Notes: generated from the sequence alone by a model not told the origin. A DNA stretch of 64,000 nt from Pedobacter helvus (GCF_005925325.1 NZ_SRMP01000004.1:62001-126000), one strand, 5' to 3'; positions 1 to 9,010 are shown, counted from the stretch's first letter. Numbers and translations: made by a program.

Positions 1-903
1 ATCTACATTTCTCATGGCAAATAAATTTAACGAGCCTGCATTTTGCTCATAGAAAGCCCAGAAAAATGTAGAAACCACTACCAATGTCAACGCAGATAAT
101 AGCTTAAACTTCGCTTCCTTTTCTAGTTTTGATGACAAATAAAGTATGTAAATTACCGAAATTACTGCAAGCGCCAACATGATGCTGTCTAAGGCTTCGT
201 AATAATTAAACAAGGTTACAATCAATGGCAGCGTGATGAAGGTGAGTAAGTAAATCGCATATTCTACAGTAATAAAACCGCCTATTTTTTTGAATAAATC
301 ATTAGTTAGAGGCAGTCCTTTTTCTTTTAAAGACGATTTGCCGATGATAAAAACCACTAAGCCCAAAATCATGAAAATACCAGCCAAACCAAAACCGTAA
401 TGCCAATTAATTTTCTGCCCAACGTAGCCACAAAGCAAGCCACCTAAAGCTGCACCGATATTTATACCCATGTAAAACAGTGAGAATGCACTGTCTTTTT
501 TAGGATCGTTGTTATCATAAAGTGTACCTACCAAACTAGAAACGTTAGGTTTAAAGAAACCATTACCGCAGATGATAAAAGCCATACCGTAAAAGAAACT
601 CCAATCTTGCGGAATAGCTAATACAATGTGTCCAATAGACATCATTACGCCACCAAAAATGATTGCTCTTCGGTAGCCCAAAAATTTATCGGCCAACATA
701 CCACCAAACATGGGCATGGTGTACACCAAAGCAGAGTAAGCACCTAAAATGGCATAACCTTTCGGCTCATCAAACTTTAACTGGGTAACCATGTAGGCTA
801 GTAGTAATGCTTTCATTCCGTAGAACGAGAAACGCTCCCACATTTCTGTGAAAAATAAGAGATAGAGCTGTTTAGGATGCTTGGTAGTAACTGTTGTAGA
901 CAT
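1..903 (-). CDS. POT family peptide MFS transporter (3' end outside window)
   Basis: Proton-coupled oligopeptide transporter of the inner membrane that imports di- and tripeptides. The ATG at 903 opens a frame of 301 codons that runs off the left edge, so roughly the C-terminal third or more is missing. Residues about 18-31 read FFTEMWERFSFYGM, the POT N-terminal signature with the ExxER proton-coupling motif in helix 1. Further on, GGMLADKFLGYRR is the loop 2-3 MFS motif and FKPNVSSLVG the second POT signature. Several hydrophobic helices follow. It is divergent from no plus-strand gene; pdxH lies upstream on the same strand 116 bases away. The family call is firm; substrate range is inferred. 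Confidence 0.93.
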   Translation of the reverse strand, partial: MSTTVTTKHPKQLYLLFFTEMWERFSFYGMKALLLAYMVTQLKFDEPKGYAILGAYSALVYTMPMFGGMLADKFLGYRRAIIFGGVMMSIGHIVLAIPQDWSFFYGMAFIICGNGFFKPNVSSLVGTLYDNNDPKKDSAFSLFYMGINIGAALGGLLCGYVGQKINWHYGFGLAGIFMILGLVVFIIGKSSLKEKGLPLTNDLFKKIGGFITVEYAIYLLTFITLPLIVTLFNYYEALDSIMLALAVISVIYILYLSSKLEKEAKFKLLSALTLVVVSTFFWAFYEQNAGSLNLFAMRNVD

Positions 904-1019
904 TTTTTTTGGGATTAGTTCATTTGTCATCGGTTCAATAGTGATTGGCATTAACTTTCATCAATACATCATCACATTAACCAATCATCTAATTATCAAA
1001 TTAGTAAAACTTTTAACTC

Positions 1020-1670
1020 TTACGGTGCTAATCTGTCGATTTTCCAACTTCCATTTACGAAAGTATATTTTATTCTATCATGTAAACGGCTCGATCTACC
1101 TTGCCAAAACTCAATTGCAGTTGGTTTTACTATGTAGCCGCCCCAATGTGCAGGTTTTTGTATGGTTTTACCTTCATATTGTTTAGTAAGTTCGTCTACT
1201 TTATTTTCCAAAACTTCTCTACCGGCAATCACTTGGCTTTGTGGCGAAGCAATCGCACCGATTTGGCTACCCACCGGACGAGAATTAAAGTATTGTTCAG
1301 AGGTTTCCTTATCTAATTTTTCGATTTTACCTTCAATTCTTACTTGACGTTCTAACTCAGCCCAAAAGAATACTAAACACGCAAAAGGGTTTTTCTTGAT
1401 CTCTTTCCCCTTTTGACTTAAATAGTTGGTGTAAAAATTGAAACCATTTTTGTCAAAACCCTTCAACAATACAATCCTAGCGTTTGGTCGCCCAGATTTA
1501 TCTGCTGTTGCCAAAGTCATCACATTAGGTTCAAATATTTCTGCATTTACCGCATCTGTGAACCATTTTTCGAATTGTGCAATGGGATCTTTAACGATGT
1601 CTTTTTCGCTTAACTCGGCAGCTTTGTAGTCTTGCCTTAAGTTTTGTATCATTTCTTTGGTAACCTTCAT
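1020..1670 (-). CDS. pdxH: Pyridoxamine 5'-phosphate oxidase
   Basis: FMN-dependent cytoplasmic enzyme that oxidises pyridoxine or pyridoxamine 5'-phosphate to pyridoxal 5'-phosphate, the last step of PLP supply. 216 residues, the normal length. The FMN-binding stretch NARIVLLKGFD is at about residues 63-73, and the C-terminus carries the family signature RLHDRIKYTF followed by W and RLAP at the very end. The ATG start at 1670 agrees with the family N-terminus; a perfect -7 promoter box ends only 4 bases upstream of it, so the mRNA may be leaderless. Confidence is high because both the core and the C-terminal signature are present. Confidence 0.95.
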   Translation of the reverse strand: MKVTKEMIQNLRQDYKAAELSEKDIVKDPIAQFEKWFTDAVNAEIFEPNVMTLATADKSGRPNARIVLLKGFDKNGFNFYTNYLSQKGKEIKKNPFACLVFFWAELERQVRIEGKIEKLDKETSEQYFNSRPVGSQIGAIASPQSQVIAGREVLENKVDELTKQYEGKTIQKPAHWGGYIVKPTAIEFWQGRSSRLHDRIKYTFVNGSWKIDRLAP

Positions 1671-1674
1671 GAGG

Positions 1675-1682
1675 CAAAAATA
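1675..1682 (-). promoter_or_regulatory. -7 promoter box of pdxH
   Basis: Reads TATTTTTG on the minus strand, a perfect match to the Bacteroidota -7 consensus TAnnTTTG, ending 4 bases before the pdxH ATG. No TTG at the expected -33 spacing was found, so this is a motif-based call. Confidence 0.45.
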
Positions 1683-1784
1683 GCGTTGTTGCGAGATACT
1701 TTTTAATAATCAAGCATTTTTCTACACTTAGATGAGGACAATCATTTTTGGGCAGTTTCGGATATATTTTGTTAATTTACCGAT

Positions 1785-2348
1785 ATGTTAAGCCTTTTAA
1801 ACCCTTCTGCTGGTAAGTTACTGATTTCAGAGCCATTTTTAGCTGATCCTAATTTTAAGCGCTCAGTAATTTTACTTACCGAATATGGCCAAGACGGCAC
1901 CATTGGTTTTATTCTTAACCAGCCAAGCAATTTAGTGGTTAAAGATTTGATACCCGATTTATGGATGGCAGATTTTCCAGTATTTATTGGTGGCCCGGTA
2001 GAAATTGATACTATCCACTTTGTGCACCGTTGTTACGATAAAATTGGCAGTGGCGAAGAAATTGCAGAAGGTATATACTGGGGAGGAGATTTCGAGACTT
2101 TAAAAATATTGATCAATAACAACAGTATTCAGGAAGAAGAGGTCAAATTCTTTTTAGGTTACTCTGGCTGGGGACTTAACCAATTGGAAGATGAATTGGC
2201 TACCAACACCTGGATTGTTTCAGATCAGTACCACTCAGATACTATTTTCTCTAACAACGAGGAAGAACTTTGGAAAGAAGTAATTATCAATTTAGGACCT
2301 AAATATGCTCACGTCAGCAATTTTCCAATAGACCCAAATTTGAACTAA
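1785..2348 (+). CDS. YqgE/AlgH family protein (DUF179)
   Basis: Conserved protein of the YqgE/AlgH family, function not established. 187 residues, the usual size. Family features are visible: an N-terminal GKLLISEPFLADPNFKRSV, then GFILNQPS, FIGGPVE, and in the C-terminal half FFLGYSGWG. It probably acts in the cytoplasm: there is no signal peptide. AlgH was named from alginate regulation in Pseudomonas, but that role should not be carried over here. It is followed 60 bases later by plsC on the same strand. The ATG at 1785 fits the usual short N-terminus. Confidence 0.9.
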   Translation: MLSLLNPSAGKLLISEPFLADPNFKRSVILLTEYGQDGTIGFILNQPSNLVVKDLIPDLWMADFPVFIGGPVEIDTIHFVHRCYDKIGSGEEIAEGIYWGGDFETLKILINNNSIQEEEVKFFLGYSGWGLNQLEDELATNTWIVSDQYHSDTIFSNNEEELWKEVIINLGPKYAHVSNFPIDPNLN

Positions 2349-2394
2349 TTTCCGTGATTTTTTAAATATAGATTTTACAATTATCCGAAAATTG

Positions 2395-2402
2395 TACTTT
2401 TG
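2395..2402 (+). promoter_or_regulatory. -7 promoter box of plsC
   Basis: Reads TACTTTTG, a perfect TAnnTTTG box, ending 6 bases before the ATG at 2409. It implies a start of transcription at or next to the start codon and argues against the upstream TTG at 2400 as translation start. Confidence 0.4.
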
Positions 2403-2408
2403 ATTTCG

Positions 2409-3131
2409 ATGATTAAACTGCTCCGAAAAATACACCTCATTTACAGCCTGGCTTGTATTCTATTCTTCTTCATACTTTTTTTACCGCTTTATTATTGGTT
2501 TACTCGTAGCCCGAGATACTACGGCGTACTTAATAAATTTCGTACCGCACATTCGTTTATGGCAGCAGCCTTGTCGGGTATTTTCTTCAATTTTAATTTC
2601 GAGAAGAAACTTGACAAGAAACAAACCTATATTTTCTGCGCCAACCATACTTCGAATTTAGATATCATCATCATGTGCACATTGGCACGAGGCAGGTATC
2701 ATTTTATGGGAAAGGAAGAGCTGATGAAGAACCCAGTTTTAGGAATTTTCTTTAAAACAATTGATATTGCCGTATCTAGAGCTAGCAAAATTTCTTCATT
2801 TAGGGCTTTTAAAAAGGCTGCAGAAAATTTAGAAAACGGCATGAGCTTAATTATTTTTCCAGAGGGGAAGATAGACGATGCTTATCCGCCAGTTTTGCAA
2901 GATTTTAAAAGCGGCCCATTTAGATTGGCTATCGAAAAAAATATTCCTATTGTACCTGTAAGTATTAAAAATGTTTGGAAAATAATGTGGGATGATGGCA
3001 CAAAATATGGAACCAGACCTGGTATTATCGACGTTTATGTGCATGAACCAATTTTAACAAGTACATTAGCGGTAGAAAACGACGATGTGCTGAAGGAAGA
3101 AGTTTACAGTAAAATTAATAGCAAATTGTAG
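2409..3131 (+). CDS. plsC: 1-acyl-sn-glycerol-3-phosphate acyltransferase
   Basis: Membrane-bound acyltransferase that makes phosphatidic acid from lysophosphatidate in phospholipid synthesis. 240 residues from the ATG at 2409; an in-frame TTG nine bases upstream is less likely because it lies inside the predicted -7 box. A hydrophobic segment sits at about residues 8-28. The catalytic NHxxxxD motif appears as NHTSNLD near residue 80, and FPEGKI near 160 is the substrate-binding FPEGT-like motif (I instead of the usual T or S at the end). Other members of the LPLAT superfamily are possible, but size and motifs suit PlsC. Confidence 0.87.
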   Translation: MIKLLRKIHLIYSLACILFFFILFLPLYYWFTRSPRYYGVLNKFRTAHSFMAAALSGIFFNFNFEKKLDKKQTYIFCANHTSNLDIIIMCTLARGRYHFMGKEELMKNPVLGIFFKTIDIAVSRASKISSFRAFKKAAENLENGMSLIIFPEGKIDDAYPPVLQDFKSGPFRLAIEKNIPIVPVSIKNVWKIMWDDGTKYGTRPGIIDVYVHEPILTSTLAVENDDVLKEEVYSKINSKL

Positions 3132-3219
3132 ATTAGGTTTTACGTATTAAGTTTTAAATAATAAGTTTAGGAAATACTTTTAACGTAAAACTTACAACTT
3201 ATACCTTATAATACAGAAA

Positions 3220-3510
3220 ATGATAATTGATAAGAATACAGTACATAAAGTAGCTGATTTAGCTAGAATTGAAATAAAAGATAACGAAGTAGATACACTG
3301 ACAAAGGAAATGAACAAAATCCTTACTTTTATGGAAAAGCTGAACGAATTAGATACTGATGGTGTGAAACCTTTAGTGTATATGAACGAGGAGGTTAACG
3401 TTTGGAGAGAAGACGTAGCAAAGAACGAAATTAGCGTAGAGGATGGTTTAAAGAATTCGGCTGTTCACAACGAGCGTTTCTTCTTAGTTCCTAAAATTAT
3501 CGAGAAATAG
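3220..3510 (+). CDS. gatC: Asp/Glu-tRNA amidotransferase subunit C
   Basis: Small subunit of GatCAB, which converts Glu-tRNA(Gln) and Asp-tRNA(Asn) to the amidated forms; GatC holds GatA and GatB together. 96 residues, the usual length. The family pattern VADLARIEI near the N-terminus, a central EMNKILTFMEKLNELDT, and a C-terminal NERFFLVPKII are all present. gatA and gatB are not in the window, so the complex is encoded at scattered loci. The gene stands alone between plsC and an ABC ATPase gene. Confidence 0.94.
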   Translation: MIIDKNTVHKVADLARIEIKDNEVDTLTKEMNKILTFMEKLNELDTDGVKPLVYMNEEVNVWREDVAKNEISVEDGLKNSAVHNERFFLVPKIIEK

Positions 3511-3678
3511 GAGGTAGTTTGCAGTATACAGTTATCAGTTGGCAGTAATTGGTTTTCAGTTGATATTTTTCATTTAACCGATTAACCAAATAACCAATTA
3601 ACATTTAACCATTAATTTTTCAAGATACCTTGTAACATTGCAACGAATGTTATCGTCTAAACCAACAAAAAAACAGCA

Positions 3679-4437
3679 ATGCCGAAAGAACTCATTACCA
3701 TTAAAGATATTGGCCGTAAGTACGTGATAGGTACCGAGGTAATCCATGCGCTTAAATCTGTAAGTCTAACTATTAACGAAGGTGAGTTTGTTGCCTTAAT
3801 GGGACCGTCGGGTTCTGGTAAATCTACCTTAATGAATATTTTAGGCTGTTTAGATACGCCAACCAAAGGAGATTATATCCTTAACGGTACTAATGTAAGC
3901 CATATGACTGATAACCAGTTGGCCGAAGTCCGTAATAAGGAGATAGGTTTCGTATTTCAAACCTTTAACTTATTACCTCGATCAACCTCTTTGGATAATG
4001 TTGCATTGCCATTAATTTATGCAGGAGCCAGTAAAAAGGAACGTGATGCGAGAGCTCAGCTAGCGCTAGAAAACGTAGGTTTAGGAAACAGAGTAACACA
4101 TAAACCAAATGAGCTCTCTGGAGGCCAGCGCCAGCGTGTGGCGGTAGCAAGAGCATTGATTAACAATCCGTCAATTATCTTGGCAGATGAGCCTACAGGT
4201 AACTTAGATACCAAAACCTCTATCGAGATTATGGGGCTTTTGGAAGAAATACATAGTAAAGGCAACACCATTATTTTAGTAACCCACGAAGAAGATATTG
4301 CACAACATGCCCACAGAATTGTGCGTATGCGTGATGGATTGGTAGAAAAAGATTATCTTAACGAAGAAGTAAAATCTGTTTCGCCACGTCTGCAAGCGAT
4401 AAGAGAAAGTGGTAACGATTTTGAGAATATAAATTAA
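3679..4437 (+). CDS. ABC transporter ATP-binding protein, MacB/LolD type
   Basis: ATPase subunit of an ABC transporter of the MacB/LolD/FtsE group, which act on lipoproteins, peptides or cell-envelope substrates from the inner membrane. Walker [10 protein letters not shown] lies at residues 42-50, the Q-loop at [10 protein letters not shown], the signature LSGGQRQR near 147-154, Walker B ILADEPTG near 168, and the switch His in VTHEE. 252 residues, with a short C-terminal extension past the usual 220-230. No permease gene adjoins it, so its partner is unknown. The stop codon is directly followed by a CCCCTAAA repeat element. Confidence 0.9.
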   Translation: MPKELITIKDIGRKYVIGTEVIHALKSVSLTINEGEFVALMGPSGSGKSTLMNILGCLDTPTKGDYILNGTNVSHMTDNQLAEVRNKEIGFVFQTFNLLPRSTSLDNVALPLIYAGASKKERDARAQLALENVGLGNRVTHKPNELSGGQRQRVAVARALINNPSIILADEPTGNLDTKTSIEIMGLLEEIHSKGNTIILVTHEEDIAQHAHRIVRMRDGLVEKDYLNEEVKSVSPRLQAIRESGNDFENIN

Positions 4438-4505
4438 CCCCTAAATCCCCTAAAGGGGACTAGGGCATCCATCACAAAACTAAATTCCCCTTTAGGGGCT
4501 AGGGG
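4438..4505. repeat. CCCCTAAA inverted-repeat element, copy 1
   Basis: G/C-tract inverted repeat that fills the space between the ABC ATPase stop codon and the ATG at 4507. The left arm (4438-4458) is CCCCTAAAT followed by CCCCTAAAGGGG; the right arm (about 4486-4505) holds CCCCTTTAGGGG then CTAGGGGT. A second copy lies at 59661-59741. Probably a dispersed REP-like element that folds in RNA and separates the two genes. Confidence 0.75.
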
Positions 4506-4506
4506 T

Positions 4507-5061
4507 ATGAAAATTTACACCAAAACTGGAGATAAAGGGCAAACATCCTTGATAGGAGGTACACGAGTTGCCAAACATCATATCCGAATTGAAAGTTACG
4601 GGACTGTAGACGAACTCAATTCTTATATTGGGTTAATAAGCTGTCAGCAGATCGATCCACATCACCAAATTATTTTAAAAGAAATTCAGGATAGGTTATT
4701 TACGGTTGGAGCTTCTTTAGCTGCTGATCCAGAAAAATCTAAAATGAAAATTCCAGATCTGCTAGAAAGCGATATCTCACTTTTGGAGACTGAAATTGAT
4801 AAAATGAATGAGGTTTTGCCTGCTTTGAAACATTTTGTTTTACCTGGCGGAAATACTGTAGTATCTTATTGCCATATAGCTAGATGTGTTTGCAGACGAG
4901 CCGAAAGATTAACTGTAGCCTTGGCTGAGGGCAGTTTTGTTGATAGTAAAGTTACAGTTTACCTAAACAGATTAAGCGATTATTTGTTCATTTTAGGTCG
5001 AAAATTAGGACAAGACGCAAGCGTTGAGGAGAATATTTGGATACCTCGTGTAAATAGTTGA
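4507..5061 (+). CDS. Cob(I)yrinic acid a,c-diamide adenosyltransferase, PduO type
   Basis: ATP:corrinoid adenosyltransferase that makes adenosylcobalamin from cob(I)alamin and ATP in the cytoplasm. 184 residues, typical for the PduO-type trimeric family. The N-terminus KIYTKTGDKGQTSLIGG is the ATP-binding loop, followed by ESYGTVDELNSYIG. The C-terminal CRRAERLTVALA and NRLSDYLFILGR are the family helix with conserved Arg and the DYLF motif. The ATG lies two bases after a repeat element, so any ribosome-binding region is inside the repeat. The product may serve B12-dependent enzymes elsewhere in the genome. Confidence 0.94.
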   Translation: MKIYTKTGDKGQTSLIGGTRVAKHHIRIESYGTVDELNSYIGLISCQQIDPHHQIILKEIQDRLFTVGASLAADPEKSKMKIPDLLESDISLLETEIDKMNEVLPALKHFVLPGGNTVVSYCHIARCVCRRAERLTVALAEGSFVDSKVTVYLNRLSDYLFILGRKLGQDASVEENIWIPRVNS

Positions 5062-5140
5062 AAAAAATATTTGCATAGCTCATTTTTTTTCACATGCTTT
5101 GCGCAAATAGAACAGTGACGAATTAATAATTATTTACGAT

Positions 5141-5362
5141 ATGTATTGGACCTTAGAATTAGCATCGCATTTGGAAGACGCACCATGGCCTGCAACTAAA
5201 GATGAATTAATTGACTATGCTATCCGTTCTGGAGCACCGGTAGAAGTTATTGAAAACCTACAAGCTTTAGAAGATGATGGCGAGCCTTATGAAACTATCG
5301 AAGAGATTTGGCCAGATTATCCTACCAAGGATGATTTCTTCTTTAACGAAGACGAATATTAA
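5141..5362 (+). CDS. DUF2795 family protein
   Basis: Small acidic protein of 73 residues. The first 50 residues have the DUF2795 pattern: LASHLEDAPWPATKDELIDYAIRSGAP is close to the family core in which a short helix-turn-helix-like fold carries conserved Pro-Ala/Thr-K. The C-terminus is very acidic and aromatic (IWPDYPTKDDFFFNEDEY). Function is unknown; in Bacteroidota it is widespread as a single gene. It is followed by a good intrinsic terminator at 5372. Confidence 0.85.
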   Translation: MYWTLELASHLEDAPWPATKDELIDYAIRSGAPVEVIENLQALEDDGEPYETIEEIWPDYPTKDDFFFNEDEY

Positions 5363-5371
5363 AAGAATATG

Positions 5372-5400
5372 AAGCCTCAATGAAAATTGGGGCTTTTGTT
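5372..5400 (+). terminator. Intrinsic terminator after the DUF2795 gene
   Basis: AAGCCTCAA (5372-5380) pairs with TTGGGGCTT (5387-5395), with one G-U pair, and is followed by a T-rich run. Confidence 0.7.
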
Positions 5401-5676
5401 TTATTAGCTCTATCGTCATTTCGAGCGTAGTCGAGCAATCTTAAAATTGGAAATTTAGTGTGTTAGAAGAAGAAATTTTCTAGAATTAGTGCGTGTTACG
5501 TTGGCGGTGACGCCAACGTTTGAGAAGCAAGTTCTGGCGAGGATGCCAAATGGAGCAGTCCTTTGTTGGCGTCCTCGCCAACAAGTACAAGTTTTTGAGC
5601 TGATAATTGGAAGTCATACTGATAAAGACTTGTCTATTCCGCTAAGTTCCAATTGAGATGATGGGGAGCAGAGATA
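5401..5676. repeat. Intergenic repeat region with TTGGCG hairpins
   Basis: No gene is seen here. It holds a TCGTCATTTCGAGCGTAG-type dispersed fragment (about 5413-5430), then two perfect 9-bp hairpins with 4-base loops: ACGTTGGCG-GTGA-CGCCAACGT at 5498-5519 and TTGTTGGCG-TCCT-CGCCAACAA at 5563-5584. Between them an imperfect relative (TGGCG-AGGA-TGCCA, about 5535-5548) makes a third copy. Confidence 0.7.
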
Positions 5677-6855
5677 TTAATAGTACTGCACAATCTTAGC
5701 CTTAACGACCAAATATTTTTGCTGCACTTGCGTAAAAATATAAAACGTTTCCTTGTTCGGTTTTATCTTAAGCTTGCTAACAAGGTTTTCCGCTTTTTCT
5801 GGGAAGTTTCTCACAATCACGTTGCCTTGTAACGTCTTTTCCTTTTTAAGCTCGTTAGGTACTAAGATCGCATCAATTTCAAAAATACGGCCTATAAAAT
5901 TAGCATGAAATTCATCAGAAAAATAGACGTGACTTTGCTTATCCAATTTCTTTAATTCAAATTTATTTGCAACGGCATTAAAAGCACCACTTTTCATTAA
6001 TGCGGCGTCCGCCTCATACAAATAACCTTTAGATAACTCCTGATCAACATACTTTGTCTCAAGATCATCTTTTAAAGGCAATTCAATTTGTTTAATGCTC
6101 GTGTTTAAGGTTATAGCAATAATCTTCGGTTCCCCAATAAGATCCCTATCAATCACCCATAACAGTTCTTTGCATTCGTTCTTTACACTCACAATGTGGA
6201 TTTCGGCAACATTTTTCAAGTCGATTAAACCCGCTTGTATATCCAAGAGTGGGGAAGTTTTAATGATAATTCGATGCGCTTTGCTCAGCAACAAGTCTAG
6301 ATACTGAACCACATTTGGTGTGCACTCCGCCAATTTGAATACTTTACTACTGGTATTTCTCCTGGCAGGATCTACATAAATGGTACCGAAAGACTTTTCT
6401 GAACTTTGTAAGTACTCCAACCCATCTGTTGCTAAACACTGGATATTGTTAGCTCCTAAAAGTTTAGCATTATGAGCAGAAATAGCAGATAATTCCTTGT
6501 TGATTTCACAACTCACAACTTCATCTACTTTGAGCGAAAAGAACAAGCTATCGACACCAAAACCGGCAGTAATATCAATTAGCGAATTACCTTTCACCAA
6601 TTGATGTTTGTAAGCTGCTGTATCTTCTGATGAAGTTTGCTCTATAGATAGCGTGCTCGGATAAACAATGTTTTCTTGCTTAAACCAAGTTGGTAATTTC
6701 TTTTCCGATTTCTTTTTAGCTGCAATTTGATTGGCCAGTTCGGCTGAACTTACCTCAGCAAAAGGAGATTTTGCTAATGCAACCTTGGTCACGTCAGTAT
6801 TTAAATTACTGTTGATGTAAACTTGTACTTCCTTTTGTAAGAGGCTTTTGTTCAT
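5677..6855 (-). CDS. PG_1098-like SAM-dependent methyltransferase with THUMP-like domain
   Basis: Class I methyltransferase of the Bacteroidota family typified by Porphyromonas PG_1098, with a C-terminal THUMP-like domain, so an RNA (probably tRNA or rRNA) substrate is inferred. 392 residues. The SAM-binding loop DITAGFGVDS is at 94-103 and the acidic motif II SCEINKE at 115-121. Motif IV appears as VDPARR at 161-166 in place of DPPY. The last ~90 residues include RNFPEKAENLVSKLKIKPN, the THUMP-like part. No signal peptide. It lies 71 bases downstream of the aspartate kinase on the same strand. Confidence 0.82.
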   Translation of the reverse strand: MNKSLLQKEVQVYINSNLNTDVTKVALAKSPFAEVSSAELANQIAAKKKSEKKLPTWFKQENIVYPSTLSIEQTSSEDTAAYKHQLVKGNSLIDITAGFGVDSLFFSLKVDEVVSCEINKELSAISAHNAKLLGANNIQCLATDGLEYLQSSEKSFGTIYVDPARRNTSSKVFKLAECTPNVVQYLDLLLSKAHRIIIKTSPLLDIQAGLIDLKNVAEIHIVSVKNECKELLWVIDRDLIGEPKIIAITLNTSIKQIELPLKDDLETKYVDQELSKGYLYEADAALMKSGAFNAVANKFELKKLDKQSHVYFSDEFHANFIGRIFEIDAILVPNELKKEKTLQGNVIVRNFPEKAENLVSKLKIKPNKETFYIFTQVQQKYLVVKAKIVQYY

Positions 6856-6926
6856 TGCTGTAGTTCAGTAGTCATTGGTTCATTAGTTTTTTGCTTGGAT
6901 TACCAATGGCTAATGAACCAATGAAC

Positions 6927-8189
6927 TTATTTATCTTTCATCACCATTTGGCAAGTATTTCTACTTTTCACCTCTAGCCAAACCTTTTTATTTTCGGTAA
7001 CTCTATCAATGGTTTCTTGGTTGTAATAGCGAATTGTAACCAGCTCCATATCTTTATTGTATTTCACTTTAAAGTCGGCAGAAAGATCGTTGATTAAACT
7101 TTCAATTTTTTGTTCATCGTTATCAATACTTACCGAAAAACTAATCGCAGAGTTCAGCATTGTATTCACCTTCACTCTGTTTTTATGGAAAATAGCGAAG
7201 ATATGGCTCAAATTCTCTTCAATGATAAAAGAAAAATCTTTTGGAGAAATTGATAACAATACCTGATTTACCTTGAAAATAAATGAAGGAATAGGCAGGG
7301 TAGTAGCCTCTGTACTAATCTCGGTTCCTGGTTCTTCTGGGTGGATAAAAGACCTTACGTATAAAGGAATTCCCTTATTCTGTATTGGTTTAATAGTTTT
7401 TGGGTGGATTACTGTGGCACCATAATAAGTCAGCTCTATCGCATCACGGTAAGAAAGCTGAGGTATTTTTTCGGTTTCATCAAACCATTTCGGATCTGCG
7501 TTTAAAACTCCTGGAACATCTTTCCAGATGGTCATTTTCTCTGCGTCTAAAGCTGCACTGAAAATAGCAGCAGAATAATCAGAACCTTCGCGACCTAGTG
7601 TGCTGGTGAAATTCTCACTTGTATTACCGATAAAACCTTGCGTTAAAACTATGCCTTGTTCCAAGTAACTTGTCAAGTGTTTTTGAATTTCGTTAGTAGT
7701 TTTATCCCAGTTTACATTGGCTTCACGGTAATTATTGTCGGTTTGGATGTAATTACGTGCATCTTGCCAAATGCAAAAAGTGCCTTGCTGATTGAGATAA
7801 GCAGCTATGATTTTTGAAGAAACCAATTCTCCAATAGATACAATTTGGTCGTAGAGATAGTCGGGAGTGTCCTCTGCCTCTTCTTCTAACAACCATTCAA
7901 TCTCTACAAAAGTATTTGCAACATCGTTATAAACTGGGTTTTTGGTATCCGGAAACAATTTGCTAATAACTTCAAAGTGGAAATCTTTTACGCTTTCTAA
8001 CAATTGGTGTTTTTTATTATCACCGTTGATGTGTGCAAAAGCCAATTCTTGGAGCCTATCAGTAGTTTTATCCATGGCAGAAACCACTACGAGCAGATTT
8101 TTAGCGCCAAAAGATTGTATAATTTGAGTAACGTTTTTTATTCCTTCTATGTTTTTGATGGATGCACCACCAAATTTGTATACTTGCAT
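6927..8189 (-). CDS. Aspartate kinase (first copy)
   Basis: Phosphorylates aspartate at the head of the lysine, threonine, methionine and diaminopimelate pathways. 420 residues. The kinase fold starts with VYKFGGAS (3-10; the usual Thr is Ala) and VVVSAMDKTTD, and the nucleotide/aspartate site GREGSD is at 199-204, followed by YYGATVIHPKTI. The C-terminal ACT region is weakly conserved and the protein ends in a basic tail. Its ATG abuts the stop codon of the upstream lipoprotein gene (8189/8190), so the two are probably cotranscribed. A second aspartate kinase at 21304 sits beside lysA; this one may serve another branch, but that is inference. Confidence 0.9.
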   Translation of the reverse strand: MQVYKFGGASIKNIEGIKNVTQIIQSFGAKNLLVVVSAMDKTTDRLQELAFAHINGDNKKHQLLESVKDFHFEVISKLFPDTKNPVYNDVANTFVEIEWLLEEEAEDTPDYLYDQIVSIGELVSSKIIAAYLNQQGTFCIWQDARNYIQTDNNYREANVNWDKTTNEIQKHLTSYLEQGIVLTQGFIGNTSENFTSTLGREGSDYSAAIFSAALDAEKMTIWKDVPGVLNADPKWFDETEKIPQLSYRDAIELTYYGATVIHPKTIKPIQNKGIPLYVRSFIHPEEPGTEISTEATTLPIPSFIFKVNQVLLSISPKDFSFIIEENLSHIFAIFHKNRVKVNTMLNSAISFSVSIDNDEQKIESLINDLSADFKVKYNKDMELVTIRYYNQETIDRVTENKKVWLEVKSRNTCQMVMKDK

Positions 8190-8999
8190 TTATTCGGTTG
8201 GAGTTAAGATAGTTTGCGGTTTAGCGATGCCGCTAAGTTCGGAAAAAGGAATTATTAATTCGGTAGTTCCCTCTGCATAAGATTTAATTTCGTAAGGATT
8301 ATATAAAAACACCAAGCCTTTATCACTCACGTAAAAAGTCTTCGGCAATGAAAATTTGCCATTGGTGAAAAAATACTTTTGATCTAACGGCTCTGTTGCA
8401 CTGATCTTCTCATTATTTCTAAAAATACGCTCACCAACTTTTTGCAATTCGGCTTTTTTTTCAGGTAAGATCAAAGAATCTAACGTAACAGCTTTATTGG
8501 TTTTTGGATTGAAGTTAATATAAGAAATAGCAGTATTTCCGTGTGCACCACCGGCATAATCTGAATGGACATATTTTAAGGCTATATAGTTGTGCAATTG
8601 CCTAATTACTTTAATATCTATCAGCAAATACCACCATTGCGCCGTGCCCGGATTTTCAACGTAAAATTCATTATAACCTCTAATGAAGCTACTTGCGATA
8701 TCATCGAAAGCGGTTGGTACTTCTTCGTCGCCAAAGTAATGGAATACCTGACTTTTGATATAGTTATTCAAGCTGTCGTTCTCAAAAACCGGATATCTTA
8801 CCACGGCATTTGCCGTATCTGCTTGTCGGTTAACTTCTGGTTTTACCAAATTGTTGCTCACCACTTTAACCGAATCATAACGATAAGTTAGGGTATCATT
8901 TTCTGCAGTAATTACATGAGCTACCTTTTTGTCTTTGTTCTCGCTGTTACAGGCCCATAAAAGACTAATTGCAAATAGAGGTAAGATGATTTTTTTCAT
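8190..8999 (-). CDS. DUF3298/RsiV-type lipoprotein
   Basis: Predicted outer-envelope lipoprotein of 269 residues with a PdaC/RsiV-like DUF4163 plus DUF3298 architecture. The N-terminus MKKIILPLFAISLLWAC is a lipoprotein signal with the lipid Cys at residue 17. Later HSDYAGGAHGNTAISYINFN is the conserved GGAHGN part typical of DUF3298, and the C-terminus has FYVSDKGLVFLYNPYEI. In RsiV this fold binds lysozyme, but no such role can be claimed here. The ATG at 8999 was preferred over a TTG two codons upstream because it starts the signal peptide. The stop codon touches the aspartate kinase start. Confidence 0.82.
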   Translation of the reverse strand: MKKIILPLFAISLLWACNSENKDKKVAHVITAENDTLTYRYDSVKVVSNNLVKPEVNRQADTANAVVRYPVFENDSLNNYIKSQVFHYFGDEEVPTAFDDIASSFIRGYNEFYVENPGTAQWWYLLIDIKVIRQLHNYIALKYVHSDYAGGAHGNTAISYINFNPKTNKAVTLDSLILPEKKAELQKVGERIFRNNEKISATEPLDQKYFFTNGKFSLPKTFYVSDKGLVFLYNPYEIKSYAEGTTELIIPFSELSGIAKPQTILTPTE

Positions 9000-9010
9000 A
9001 ACCAATTGTT

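Noticed and set aside
881..1186. 101-codon frame on the plus strand
   Set aside because: Overlaps the POT gene start and the pdxH 3' end on the other strand; no signal or family pattern.
8592..8891. 99-codon frame on the plus strand
   Set aside because: Inside the DUF3298-type lipoprotein gene, antisense.
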